Shown here one piece after another: positions 44,123 to 54,528 of a DNA stretch of 64,000 nt. Position 1 is the first letter of the stretch; every line of letters starts with the position of its first letter. The notes beneath the pieces were generated by a model that was not told where the DNA came from, ran no database searches, and was given only the letters and a program-made list of their open reading frames with translations. The DNA is from Endomychus coccineus. Lineage: Eukaryota; Arthropoda; Insecta; Coleoptera; Endomychidae. Both the position numbers and the translations under genes were made by a program. The stretch covers positions 118,090,703 through 118,154,702 of the forward strand of contig OY294070.1 of assembly GCA_958510875.1 (NCBI GenBank), given 5' to 3'.

Positions 44123-46224
44123 CAGGGTGTTCCATCTCAGACGAGCCACCCCGTATATTTCTTATTCCATAGTGAGTAGAAAAATCTCCCGAGACACGTC
44201 GAATGTTTTGTTTGGGGGACATCTTTTGACGTATATTTGAGGCTTGAACGAGCAATCCCCTAATAGGGGGCGCTTCAACCCCTCAAAATTGAATAGGGGA
44301 GAGGGGTTGAGTGATACGTCATTTGGAAGGTCTTGGAAGCCCTTTTACAACGGTGTATGAAAAACGTAAATTTGATGAACCGCTTTCGCCAAAAATTAAT
44401 TTTGTTGCTCGAATGCGCCACCTTGAATATTTTGGTTATTTGTACAATGTACAAGCTCATTTTTATTAAGCCTTTTTTACAAACTTAAACAATCTTCAAA
44501 AAATCACGTTCGTAAAAAAATTGAATTGTGTTGTCATGCTTACAATGAAAAAAATTAAATCTGCGTGTTTAAATCAAATGTTCAAATTGTCCTCCATTGA
44601 CTTCCATTGACATTCCATTTGGCGTAGTTCGTCCAAATTTTCAGGCTGAGTCACAAAAATCTTGGACTTAAGATGTCCCCACAAGAAGAAGTCCAGAGGG
44701 TTCAGGTCAGGAGATCGGGTAGGCCACTCCATAGGACCTCTTCTTCCAATCCAACGACCGGGGTATTGCAAATTGAGGTATTGGCGAACTGGTGCGGCGT
44801 AGTGAGGAGGAGCTCCGTCTTGTTGGAAATGCAATTGTTGTTCAAGTAGTAGAGGATCGTCTTCTAATTGTTCAGTTATTAACGGATCAATCGCATTTTC
44901 CAACATTTCAAGATAAATTTCGCCATTTAAATTACCTGGAATAAACAGAGGTCCAATTAGGTGATCTCCCAAAATTCCTACCCAAACGTTTAGCTTTTCC
45001 CGATGTTGAGTGTGAGCTTATCGAAGTACAAGAGGATTTGTATCGCTCCAAATTCTACAGTTATGCCGGTTAACCTCTCCATTAATTAAAAAAGTGCATT
45101 CGTCAGAAAAGCAAACGTTGTACAAGAAATTTGGGTTATTGTTGATACGCTCGACCATAATTTCGCAAAACTCTTGCCTTCGATCCCCCAATCATCATCA
45201 TTTAATTCCTGAATTAATTTAATTTTGTACGGATGGAACTTGTGTTTATGTAAAATTCTGAAAACGTTAGATTGGCTAATACCGGAAGCTGCAGAAAGTT
45301 GTCGTACAGATTGCGTGTTTGGCATAAGTTGGACATGTCCCAATACCGCCACAGCTGCTCCTTCATCATTAACAATTCCAATGGGTGCCCTTTTTTATCC
45401 ATTACTGAACCCGTCTCCACAAATTTTGAAATCAATTCCATTACGTACTTATGGTGAACGCTACGTTCGGGATGGTTTTCGTTAAATATCCAGAGCAACC
45501 GCTCTGGCATAATTTTGATTTTGGTAATAAAGGCTAACCAGCTCAACACGTTCTTGCAATGTGTACACCATATTTTTTGAAATTTTAAACAAATCAGCAA
45601 AGTAGTAACTCAACGGATTGATTAAAATCATGAAATGATCGAAGAAACGTTAAAACCAGATAAACACCTTCTAAGAACAAAAAATGAAGGCAACATAAGG
45701 AAATGTTTTTGCTGTTTTTTTATTTATTAGTTTGAGAGAATGTATTATTGTATGGAAGTCAATAGAGGACAATTTGAACATTTGATTTAAACACGCAGAT
45801 TTAATTTTTTTCATTGTAAGCATGACAACACAATTCAATTTTTTTTAGAATGTGATTTTTTGAAGATTGTTTAAGTTTGTAAAAAAGGCTTAATAAAAAT
45901 GAGCTTGTACATTGTACAAATAACCAAAATATTCAAGGTGGCGCATTCGAGCAACAAAATTAATTTTTGGCGAAAACGGTTCATCAAATTTACATTTTTC
46001 ATACACCGTTGTAAAGAGGCTTCCAAGACCTTCCAAATGACGTATCACTCAATCCCTTTCCCCCATTCAATTTTGAGGGATTGAAGCACCCCCTATTTGG
46101 GGGTTGCTTGTTCAAGCCTCAAATATACGTCAAAAGATGTCCCCCAAACAAAATCATTCGACGATTTCCACTCACTATGGGATAAGAAATATACGGGGTG
46201 GCTCGTCTGAGATGGAACACCCTG
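44123..46224 (-). mobile_element. DD41D transposon with ~480-bp terminal inverted repeats, both ends present
   Basis: The left arm (44123-44606) and right arm (45750-46224) are complementary over nearly 480 bp. Ends are CAGGGTGTTCCATCTCAGAC and, inverted, GTCTGAGATGGAACACCCTG. Flanking sequence is TAT on both sides, consistent with a TA target site. Length is 2102 bp. One minus-strand transposase lies between the arms, and its C terminus reaches into the left arm. It is related in ends and protein to the older copy at 7663-10145. Frames at 44275-44460 and 45899-46084 are the same TIR sequence read twice. Confidence 0.93.
44574..45600 (-). pseudogene. DD41D transposase, frameshifted but with all catalytic Asp codons
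   Basis: From high to low coordinates: an N-terminal block (VMELISKFVETGSVMDKKG), a helix-turn-helix (VRQLSAASGISQSNVFRIL, HKHKFHPYKIKL), then CFSDECTFLINGEVNRHN with the first D (about 45100), a stop at about 45017, IGPLFIPGNLNGEIYLEML, HFQQDGAPPHYAAPVRQYL with the second D, and WPTRSPDLNPLDFFLWGHLK with the third D, 41 residues after the second. At least two frameshifts (near 45340 and 45190) and one stop break it. The low number of lesions indicates a fairly young copy. Confidence 0.9.
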
Positions 46225-47112
46225 TATATAGATATATCACTCTTGTGTAATATTTAACTTTTCATGTCTAGGGTGATATTTGTCATTTTCGAAGTAACTA
46301 AATAGTGTGCTATTTGTCATTTTCGCATGTGGCCGTCGGAAAATAATGATTTAAATTATCTTATTCGAAAAAAACTTCTGAATGTTTCACATTCTCATTG
46401 ACTATTCCGCCTGCTAATGAATAATTTGCTCAATTCTTTCAAGTAGAAATGATAATATGGAATTTCTAATGAACGCTCACTAGCGCTTATCGTGTTACAT
46501 AAGAGAAACTTATAAATCAATTCGGCAATTCCGTGGAATGTAACTGTAGCGACACAAACAACTTAGTTTCCCCATTTACTTATGCGATCACAGAAGTATT
46601 CAGCTCACGACGACAAATCACATTGCTAGTTGATTGCGAGAATCAAGTAGACTGTGTGAGGCCCCCAGCTACGCTCTCAAAGCCAACTTGTCTGAATTGC
46701 ATTTAGGCAACACATCCCACTCTGTCGGTCCTTTGCTTTCTCTTGTGGTATCCTGACTTACCCTTCATCTTTCAATTTCTTTTATTCAAAAGCTCACAGC
46801 AATTTTTTCAACTCCATACGATTAGAAAAATTGTCCGTGAATAAAAAAGCTAATTTTATGATACACTTACATAACGTACAGAAATGTTCATTTTTTTTAC
46901 TCTTCATTGAAGCACAAAAGAATGGTAATAAATCCAAAAACTCATCAATTCGGAAAAACCAAAAACATCAACTTGAATGAAGGTCTCGAACACAAATTCT
47001 TGCAACAACTTTTACCCCAGAGCTCTCTTAAGCAATTTTGAGGAAGTTCGGAACATACTATAGTCTTCACCCCAAAATCGAGAATAAAAGAGCTTAAAGT
47101 TTTCAATAATAG
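46225..47112. other. No gene recognised
   Basis: AT-rich interval without conserved frame or repeat. Confidence 0.4.
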
Positions 47113-47460
47113 GTACAGGATGATCCAAAGTTGGCGGCTAAGGCCTACTACGGAAAAAGCAAAAAAGTTAATCAAACGCTGAACCTTGGATCGCAAATAC
47201 GATGGCCTGAAGTACGTTTTGAGCTAACAGGGAAGAAAATTATATGTTCAAAATGGGCGCAATGACATCATAAGGATAATTTCTTAATGGAAATACTCCC
47301 ATATTTTTCACAGTTGGGAAGCCCTCAGTATTGTGAATATTTTTCTCTCTATTTTTACTCAAAAGTTATAGAGCTACAAAGTCAAAAAATGACTCATTCA
47401 AGAAATCACCCCAAGGGGGAGGGGGATTGAATCAAGTTTTCCATGAAGAACAATTGACAA
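47113..47460. mobile_element. Possible single end of another long-TIR transposon
   Basis: ACAGGATGATCCAAAGTTGG resembles the terminal CAGGATGTTC / CAGGGTGTTCC of the two long-TIR elements. It is followed by TIR-like phrases (AAAGTTATAGAGCTACAAAG; AAGGGGGAGGGGGATTGA) comparable in style to their arms. No opposite end or transposase was found. Confidence 0.25.
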
Positions 47461-48370
47461 TTGAGGCGAATTTGAATATGTCAAGTTAGTTGTCATCCGT
47501 GAGTGCTTTCAATAAACATTGTTAACTTCTTGGATGTTTATTTAAAATGTATACACATAAAGAGAAGTTTGTCAGATATATTAAATGATTAAAACCATTC
47601 AAATTATAAAACCCAGTGTCGGCTCGTAAGTTATGAAGGAGGGTGGGCACAAGAAAAAATCGCTAATTTGGCATAAAATAGTGTCACATACTTCCTTTGC
47701 AATTGAAAAGTTCCCAACAATAAGCAATTAGTATGTTATACGACATTATTGCTAAAATTCCTTGAACTGTGTCGATTGTGTGTGATCATGGTCGGTGTTG
47801 TTAATTTATTTAAAGCCGAACTAGACTTCCACGTATCTAAAGACCTGATTTTCGAATCATCATCTAAGTTACCATTGACGTTAATTTCCTGGAATAGTCC
47901 CTTAATTGTTGCCTTTTGGAGGGAGTTTTTACATTCATTATTTTCCAAGTTAATATAATTTTTATAAACTGAGCTGTGGATTTGCAACGCTCTATATTTG
48001 AACCAAATTTAAGTAAAACCTGTATAACATATTCATTGAATACCTTAAGGGCTACTTTAACATTTTAATATTCCAAATTTGTAGTAATTCAAGGAATACC
48101 TGAATTTTGACAATTTATTATGTTCTAGTTCATGCATTTTTTTAAAGCAAAATGTCCTCGCCTCGCCTCGTCATAATTTCACAGAGACAGCCGATATCCA
48201 TTGTTTCCGTATCTTTAGGAAAACTAAATAGTTGAACTTTTGACCCATTGTTGTAATTTCTCTTACAGCCAAGAGCATTCATTCGCCATAAGTAATTAAC
48301 TAACAAACGTCAGTAAGCTGTACGTACGACACAAAACGCGGTAAGAAGCAACATATATATTCACTTAGGG
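47461..48370. other. No gene recognised
   Basis: A minus frame at 47736-47987 (83 codons) has no known motif. The rest is AT-rich. Confidence 0.35.
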
Positions 48371-48610
48371 AGCCATTTTTCAACGGACTTTATTCAGTCA
48401 TAACACTCTTATACAAGCTTATTCCTTGGTTCCAATCACACGAGGACATCTTAGGAAGAGGTGTAACATATAATTATCGACAAGAAAAATTTACAACTCT
48501 GTTTAATTCTAATATTTATCACCTGTGGTAGACAATACCGGGTACGCTCCACTATGACTAACGGACATCTTCTCAGGCCTCTTGATGATGTCACACTGAC
48601 TTTGTACTAA
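48371..48610. repeat. Dispersed repeat of unknown class, copy 2
   Basis: See 32616-32885: ACTTTATTCAGTCATAACAC, AACATATAATTATCGACAAG, CTGTTTAATTCTAATATTTA and TTGATGATGTCACAC appear in the same order. Confidence 0.6.
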
Positions 48611-48629
48611 GTGTTCAAATAATGCTTAG

Positions 48630-49335
48630 ACAAAATTATTGACAAAGATGAGATGGATTCAGTTGCTATTAGTGAAGCAAGTGGCTTATTGAAACATTTG
48701 AATTGTCCGGAATTTATCTACTAGTTGAAAATATTTCATTTCATCATGCCACTTGTTGAATTATTATTTAATCAGACTCAAATGCGTGGGATTGACAGGG
48801 CTCAACTGCAAAAGGCAATTGATCCAACAGAAAATTATTCGAATCAGAAATTCTACTGACAATGACCATCAAGAAGGCAATAACTAAGAACCTGCTAGGA
48901 AAAGACATAAAGCTACAGCTGGAGATAATAGAGCTTTTATTGCAAAGGAAGTATGTGACACTTTTTCAAGGCAAATTATCGACCGATTTGATTTTAGGGA
49001 TCACTTAAGTGCAGCAAAGTTATTCGATTCTCAAAATACATTTCCGTAAAAACATTTTGATGAAACTGTGAAATCTTATTCTATGTTGGACAGTGTAAAA
49101 TTAAAAAGTGATCGTTTAGCAAATCATTAGCGCGATGACATGTGTGACGTAGGTTGTATTTTGCCGCTTTTAGACAACCTAAACCTAAAAAAGGTTTTGA
49201 CGGAGACATACAAACTGTTGGATATTATTTGTACAACGCCCATGTCGACAGCAGAATGTGAAAGATGTTTTTCTACCCTCAAACGCATTAAAACTTTTGA
49301 GAAGCACAATGTCAAAATAATTGAGAAAAATTGAG
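48630..49335 (+). pseudogene. hAT transposase (ZMYM1-like), C-terminal half, decayed
   Basis: Frames give KIIDKDEMDSVAISEASGLL, LLFNQTQMRGIDRAQLQKAI, DRFDFRDHLSAAKLFD-like blocks, HFDETVKSYSMLDSVKLKSD, and the open end VLTETYKLLDIICTTPMSTA then ECERCFSTLKRIKTF. The last is the hAT C-terminal dimerisation signature. Stops at about 48721 and 48857 and a frameshift near 49020 break it. No TIRs were identified, so it is a fragment. It is separate from the complete copy at 54529. Confidence 0.85.
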
Positions 49336-49339
49336 GATT

Positions 49340-49690
49340 TCCGCTTTATACTGCAAATCCCCCCCAAGCCCGTGAAATCTGCTCCAGAATGCAGCGTGGC
49401 GTTTTGTAAACATCAAATTCGTAATCAGTGACCCCGGAAACCCCTGAGTAACAAATTTTGGCCAATTTTGGTTAATATTTGTGAGCAACAATACAGTTCC
49501 GCAAATCGCATTATTTAGATGCATTTTTTGCATGCACAAGTGCAACCAAGCTTTTCCTGGTAAAACAAATATGGCACATCTCTTCCTATTGTGTTTCTGA
49601 AGCAAATGGCGAAATCAGCATCTCGATACACGTTGCCAGTAAAAAATTGGAGGTATTTGGCTCTAATTCCTCGACTATAACCATCTATTT
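49340..49690. repeat. Foldback-type fragment (family A relic)
   Basis: Contains AAATTCGTAATCAGTGACCCC then GGAAACCCCTGAG, and ends CTCTAATTCCTCGACTATA. Both are hallmarks of the family A foldbacks at 10331, 28168 and 51470. Only one arm is left. It lies directly after the hAT remnant. Confidence 0.55.
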
Positions 49691-50989
49691 TACGATTATC
49701 ATTAAAGTTATATACTAGGTTAGCTCTTTTGTAGTAAGTTACTACTTTGTAATATTTGTTTGAAGAAGTTATGATGTTAGCGAAACTTTAGTGATATTTA
49801 TTTTATTAAATTAGTGAAAATCAAACTTGTAATAGTTATTTTATTTAAGTTTACAATGTATTTTCATCATGTAATGGCTGATTCTATCAAATTTCTGAAT
49901 GATTCTGAATCTCAACTTTATATTTGTTTTTAATTAATATGGAACTATTCGTAGTTGGTGTTAACAGTAACAATAATTGTTACTAATTACTTCAAATATT
50001 GCCAATTCAAAAACTGGTGTTCTCTCGAAGTCACCGAATAGAATTGCCGCAGATAGCTTCTCATATAATCCGGATCACCGTAATTTAATAATCATTATTT
50101 CCTTATATTACCATTGTTCTATTTTACAATAATGATTGTTGTGAGCTCTTTGGAAGAACCTTACTACTTCCGGATCGCTTAGGAATGACAAAATTTGTTC
50201 CGACCTTTTGCGAATTGAATTTTGAAATCTCGTTAACGATTCTGAAATAATAAGTAAATAGCATAACGTGATTGAGTATCGTATGTCGCAGCTAAAACAG
50301 GCAGCGGTGCCGGAGGTATGAATAATGAATAAAGTTATCGTTTAGTTCATATTTTTGATGGGGTACGGCGGAGCAAAATGAAATTTGCATTTGTAAGAGA
50401 TATGAAGAGATCAAAGCTGACTGGCCCACCCGTCCCCTTTTCATCCTTCCACCGCTACACTTTTATATATCCCTCCTACTCGCTTTTACAGCCCTCTGTT
50501 CCCTTATTCGTTTAAAATTTAACTATTTCTTTTCCATTAGTTTTTCTCCGAGCAATTTCGGATGCGTCCCAGACCTGCGGAAAATCGTTTAATCCATTTA
50601 CCGGAAACGATATCTTTCAATCATCTGGTTTTGGCGAGTTCCACGTAAATAATTCATCTACCTATTATATTTTGATTGTATTTTGTTGAACATTATTCTC
50701 GAAGTTTTACTGTTAGCATGATATTGCGTATACTAGCATATTCCAGGATCTCACATACTGAACATATTCTATTTGAATAAGTAACTGCATGGGAACCTGT
50801 AAGGGTTACCGTGAACTCTCTAATCATGTTTATCTGATATTCTATCATTATTCCACTCTTTGATGAGCAACGGCCCAACCAATGCAACCCATTCCCAATA
50901 TTAACATTTGACAAAGGCTTCCACGGAACATTCTCTACGATTCGCCCCAAATGTAAACTAGTTGTAAACTGAAAAATCTACCGTTAATT
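49691..50989. other. No gene recognised
   Basis: 1.3 kb without conserved frame. A C/T-rich patch lies at 50425-50510. Confidence 0.4.
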
Positions 50990-51470
50990 GATTTTTGTCT
51001 ATCTTCCACATATTTTGTGTATGATTGTAAGTTTTACGAGCAGTCCTCAGGAGTTGCCATTGGTTCCCCACATTCTCTGGTCATAGCTAATATCTCCATG
51101 GAAACATTTGAGCAAGATGACTCATCTGTTCTCAAGACGAAATTTTGGCTTATATATGTCGACGACACCTTTGTCATTTGGCAACATAGTCGCGAAAATC
51201 TTATTCCCTGCCTCAATCATTTAAATTCATTACATCCCAATATTCTTTTCACCATGTAAGTTGAATCGAAAGGTTCACTCCCGTTCCTAGATGTTTTAGT
51301 TATTCAACTGACCGTATCTTCTGTGTATCGAAAACCTACTGAAACCTATAGATACCTCAATGGCCTTCTCCACCACCCCCTGCCCAAAAGCAATCTGTCT
51401 TCCTTGGTACACAGAGCTGTCAACTTATCCCATCCACAATCCTTAAAATCAGAATTAAAACATAAAATGT
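50990..51470 (+). pseudogene. Penelope-like reverse transcriptase fragment C
   Basis: The open part (51017-51259) has YEQSSGVAIGSPHSLVIANI and FWLIYVDDTFVIWQHSREN, the MGSPLS-equivalent box and the intact catalytic YVDD. HLNSLHPNILFTM follows. After a stop at 51259, LPFLDVLVI and SSVYRKPTETYRYLN continue the typical Penelope layout up to about 51470, where the foldback starts. No endonuclease follows. It belongs to a different lineage from fragments A and B by its box residues. Confidence 0.85.
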
Positions 51471-52935
51471 AACAATTTTTGGCTCTCGGGGTTTTCGAAG
51501 TCTCAGATTACGACTGTGACACTCACAATGTTCTGCAAATTACCTTGGCGTTCCCGGGTCCCTGGAGCTCTCTGTATCAACGATGAACAAATTCTAGCCC
51601 TCGGGGGTTTTTATTGTAGTCGATCACGATTATGATACTCACAATGTTCTGCAAATTACCTGGGGGTATTTCTGGGTCATCTACGCCATATTCTAGGAAT
51701 TTGTTAGTTTTTCTTCATAAAATGTAACAAATTCTGACTCTCGGGGGTTTTTATTGTCGCCGATCACGATTATGATATTCACAATGTTGTGCAAATTACC
51801 TGAGTGTGTTTCTGGGTATCCCGGGACATGCTTATCTATGTCATCTTCAAGGAATTTGCCAATTTTTATTCATAAAATGTAACAATTTTTGGCTCTCGGG
51901 GGTATTCGAAGTCGCCGATCACGATTATGACATTCACAAAGCTCATGCATAGTCGTGATCCTGAGAACGCAAAGCACGGATTTTTATTCGTATTGGTATT
52001 TTCTTAATATCTAAAAACAACAAATTCCTAGAAGATGACGTAATACAGAAACACCCCCAGGTAATTTGCAGAACATTGCGAGTGTCATAGTCGTGATCGG
52101 CGACTTTGAAAATCCCCGAGCTAGAATTTGTTACATTAAATTATGAAAAATTAACAAATTCCTAGAAGATAGCGTAGATGAACAGGGCTCCAGAGACCCG
52201 GAAACACCCCAGATAATTCGCAGAACATTGTGAGTATCATACTCATGATCGGCGACAAGAAAAACCCCCAAGGGCTAGAATTTGTTTTATGAAGGAAAAT
52301 TAACAAATTCCTAGAAGATGACGTAGATACAGAGGGCTCCAGGGACCCGGAAATACCCCAGGTAATTTGCAGAACATTGCGAGTGTCATAGTCGTGATTG
52401 GCGACTTTGAAAACCCCGATAGCTAGAATTTGTTACATTTATTTAAGAAAATTTAACAAATTTCTAGAAGATGACGTGGTTACCCGGACTCAATGTACAC
52501 CTGGTATTGTAGAAGTTTTGTCACGTCGTAATCATCACCAGCAACCTTTATATCACCTCTTGAACAGTTAACAAACATTAAAAATAATTTTTTTATTAAT
52601 TTCATCGATATCTAGGGCATCAGGACGCCCGGATACCTCGGGGGAGGTCCAAAGGGACCTCAGAGAATTTTCTCGATAGCATATTCATGTTCAACGACCC
52701 CAAAAACCCCCGAGAAATCAATTCGAGTCCGTTTTTTTTATTCACCTCAAACAATGCACTCAGAAAAATGCATTTTTTGTCTGTAGAAATGCAATAATTT
52801 TTTCCGCAAAAAAAAATACCGGGCAAATTTTCTAAATCACTTTCTGAATCGAATGCAGAAAACCGCATCTCAATCCATCCCACTGCGCCAAGTTTGGAAG
52901 GTTTGGTCTATTTTACTCCTTTATTTCCTCGACTA
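51470..52935. mobile_element. Foldback element (family A), ~1.4 kb, built from ~150-bp units
   Basis: The left side (51470-51950) has four units, each with CTCTCGGGGGTTTTT, CCGATCACGATTATGA and CACAATGTTCTGCAAATTAC. The right side (52030-52440) has three units in the opposite orientation with GTAATTTGCAGAACATTG, AGTCGTGATCGGCGAC and AGCTAGAATTTGTTACATT. The part from 52440 to 52935 is unique in this copy and matches 10470-10860, ending TTTATTTCCTCGACTATA. The left terminal sequence is missing, so a target duplication cannot be read. No protein is encoded. Confidence 0.85.
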
Positions 52936-53036
52936 TATAATGGAAACGCTTAGTAGAATGACTAAGAAAACGCATTCCTTTACATTTGAACGATAAAACA
53001 TTTCCTCAGTAGGTTTATTTGACAAAAAGTTGTCAG

Positions 53037-53110
53037 CATCCCTGGCGGGGATCGAACCCACGACCTTTGGATTAGAAGTCCAACGCGCTATCCTCTGCGC
53101 CACAGGGACT
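53037..53110 (-). tRNA. tRNA-Arg (anticodon TCT)
   Basis: On the minus strand the gene folds fully: acceptor GTCCCTG with CAGGGAT (one G-T pair at the end), D stem GCGC/GCGC, anticodon stem TTGGA/TCCAA with loop CTTCTAA (anticodon TCT at 53075-53077), and T stem GTGGG/CCCGC with loop TTCGATC. A and B boxes are normal, no intron is present and CCA is not encoded, as expected in eukaryotes. No run of four or more T follows closely; the first downstream T-rich tract on that strand is CAACTTTTTGTC, about 15 nt away. It decodes AGA. Confidence 0.95.
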
Positions 53111-53439
53111 GATGATAGATTTGAAATATTAGTTGTAGTTATGTGACATGCGGGATATACAATCCAATTGCAAATGTTATTAAATTGTATTATCCTATAT
53201 TTTCCTATCAGGAACCATGTTTATTTATGTTTATCTTACTACTCTGAACATATTAAATTCATGTAGGTATTTGAATATAATGAAAATAAGGTTGTGAATA
53301 ATGCGTGTAATTGTCTAGAATACGTCCTTCTTCGCTACAAAAATTTTGACTATACTCGTATACTCATGTGTCGTGTTCTACACACTCCTAGCAATCCATT
53401 TCGAACTATCTTATATTGTGCAAATTGATCCTTATGTCA
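53111..53439. other. No gene recognised
   Basis: AT-rich upstream flank of the tRNA gene (minus orientation) and of the LINE remnant; nothing specific. Confidence 0.4.
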
Positions 53440-54500
53440 CAATTTATTATTTCACGGTACGGACGACATTGATGGTACCTATACGGAGACATTTGTGGAC
53501 TATTTAGTTCAGACAATCTTCTATATGCTGACGACTTGAAAATAATCAGAAATACTTCATCGATGGCTTTGTTACAGAATGACCTTGATAAGCTTCCAGA
53601 ATGGACCCGACTATTCAGTTTATTCAAACTCCTACTAAACGGTGATAAATTCTGTACAATTTCATTCACAAGAAATATCATAAATTATTCAACTACGTCT
53701 TACATATTGAATAACAAACCATTAAAAACGGTAGAAAGTATGAGGGACCTTGGAGCTTGGAGTGACATTCGACTCTAAACTAAATTTTAAGCTGCACGTG
53801 GAGCACATAGTCAGAAAGGCATACTCTATAATGGGGTTTATTTTCCGAGTTGGTAAACACTTTAAAACAGTGGATAGCTTCAAAAAACTTTACTTTGCCT
53901 ATGTAAGATCTCATTTGGAGTATTGCAGTATTGTATGGTCTCCGTCGTAAATTACATACATTCAGCGGTTGCAATCCACACAAAGAAGATTTACTGGTTA
54001 TCTGTTTCTCAGAGTGATTGGTCACCTGCCTGGTTATGGCATTTATCCAGAAAGGTTTCGGATGTTTGACTTACAGCAGCTTGAACTCAAGAGGACAGTC
54101 TCAGACTTACTGACGTTATTCAAAATAATAAGGCACAAATATGATTTTGAGCTGGTGACAGTGATAAACTTAAGGGCTGGGAGTGCATCCACAAGATCAA
54201 CCGATATTTTTCACATTAAGCGCAGTAATACGAATATTGGTTTACATGGTCCGCTTGCTCGAATGTGGAGTGAATACAACCGGGATGTGCGCGATCGTTT
54301 TTGTATATTAATGAAGAGCCAGAAATCGCATCCGTTTCATTTACCTTGTACAGTTAGCTCTGTACATTAGATAATATGGATTCTACCTTGCAAACTTATA
54401 TGCGTAGGTAATGCTAAACATTTCTTCATTAGAAGCGTTATTCTTCATTTGAAGCATTATGCTTGATACAATAAAGTGCTGCTATTATACATATATTGTG
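53440..54500 (+). pseudogene. LINE remnant (jockey/CR1-like), RT palm to 3' end
   Basis: VPIRRHLWTI is a decayed VPQGSHLGPLLF box. It leads into LLYADDLKIIRNTSS (catalytic ADD intact), then DLDKLPEWTRLFSLF, a frameshift at about 53755, LGVTFDSKLNFKLHVEHIVR, and FAYVRSHLEYCSIVWSPS with a stop at 53948. A last frame follows, IQRLQSTQRRFTGYLFLR, running to 54370. The 3' end has ACAATAAAGTGCTGC, a likely polyadenylation signal, near 54470. The 5' part is missing. It is a different lineage from the LINE at 3925. Confidence 0.85.
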
Positions 54501-54528
54501 ATTGCCACTAGCAAAATGAGGGCATCAA

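Noticed and set aside
44275..46084. Two near-identical 61-codon frames (MSLYIVQITKIFKVAH) as paired genes
   Set aside because: Both are the same stretch of the long terminal inverted repeat read outward from each arm.
51470..52450. Regularly spaced ~150-bp units as a CRISPR array
   Set aside because: Units are long, diverged and inverted in the right half; there are no short identical repeats with unique spacers, and the genome is eukaryotic.
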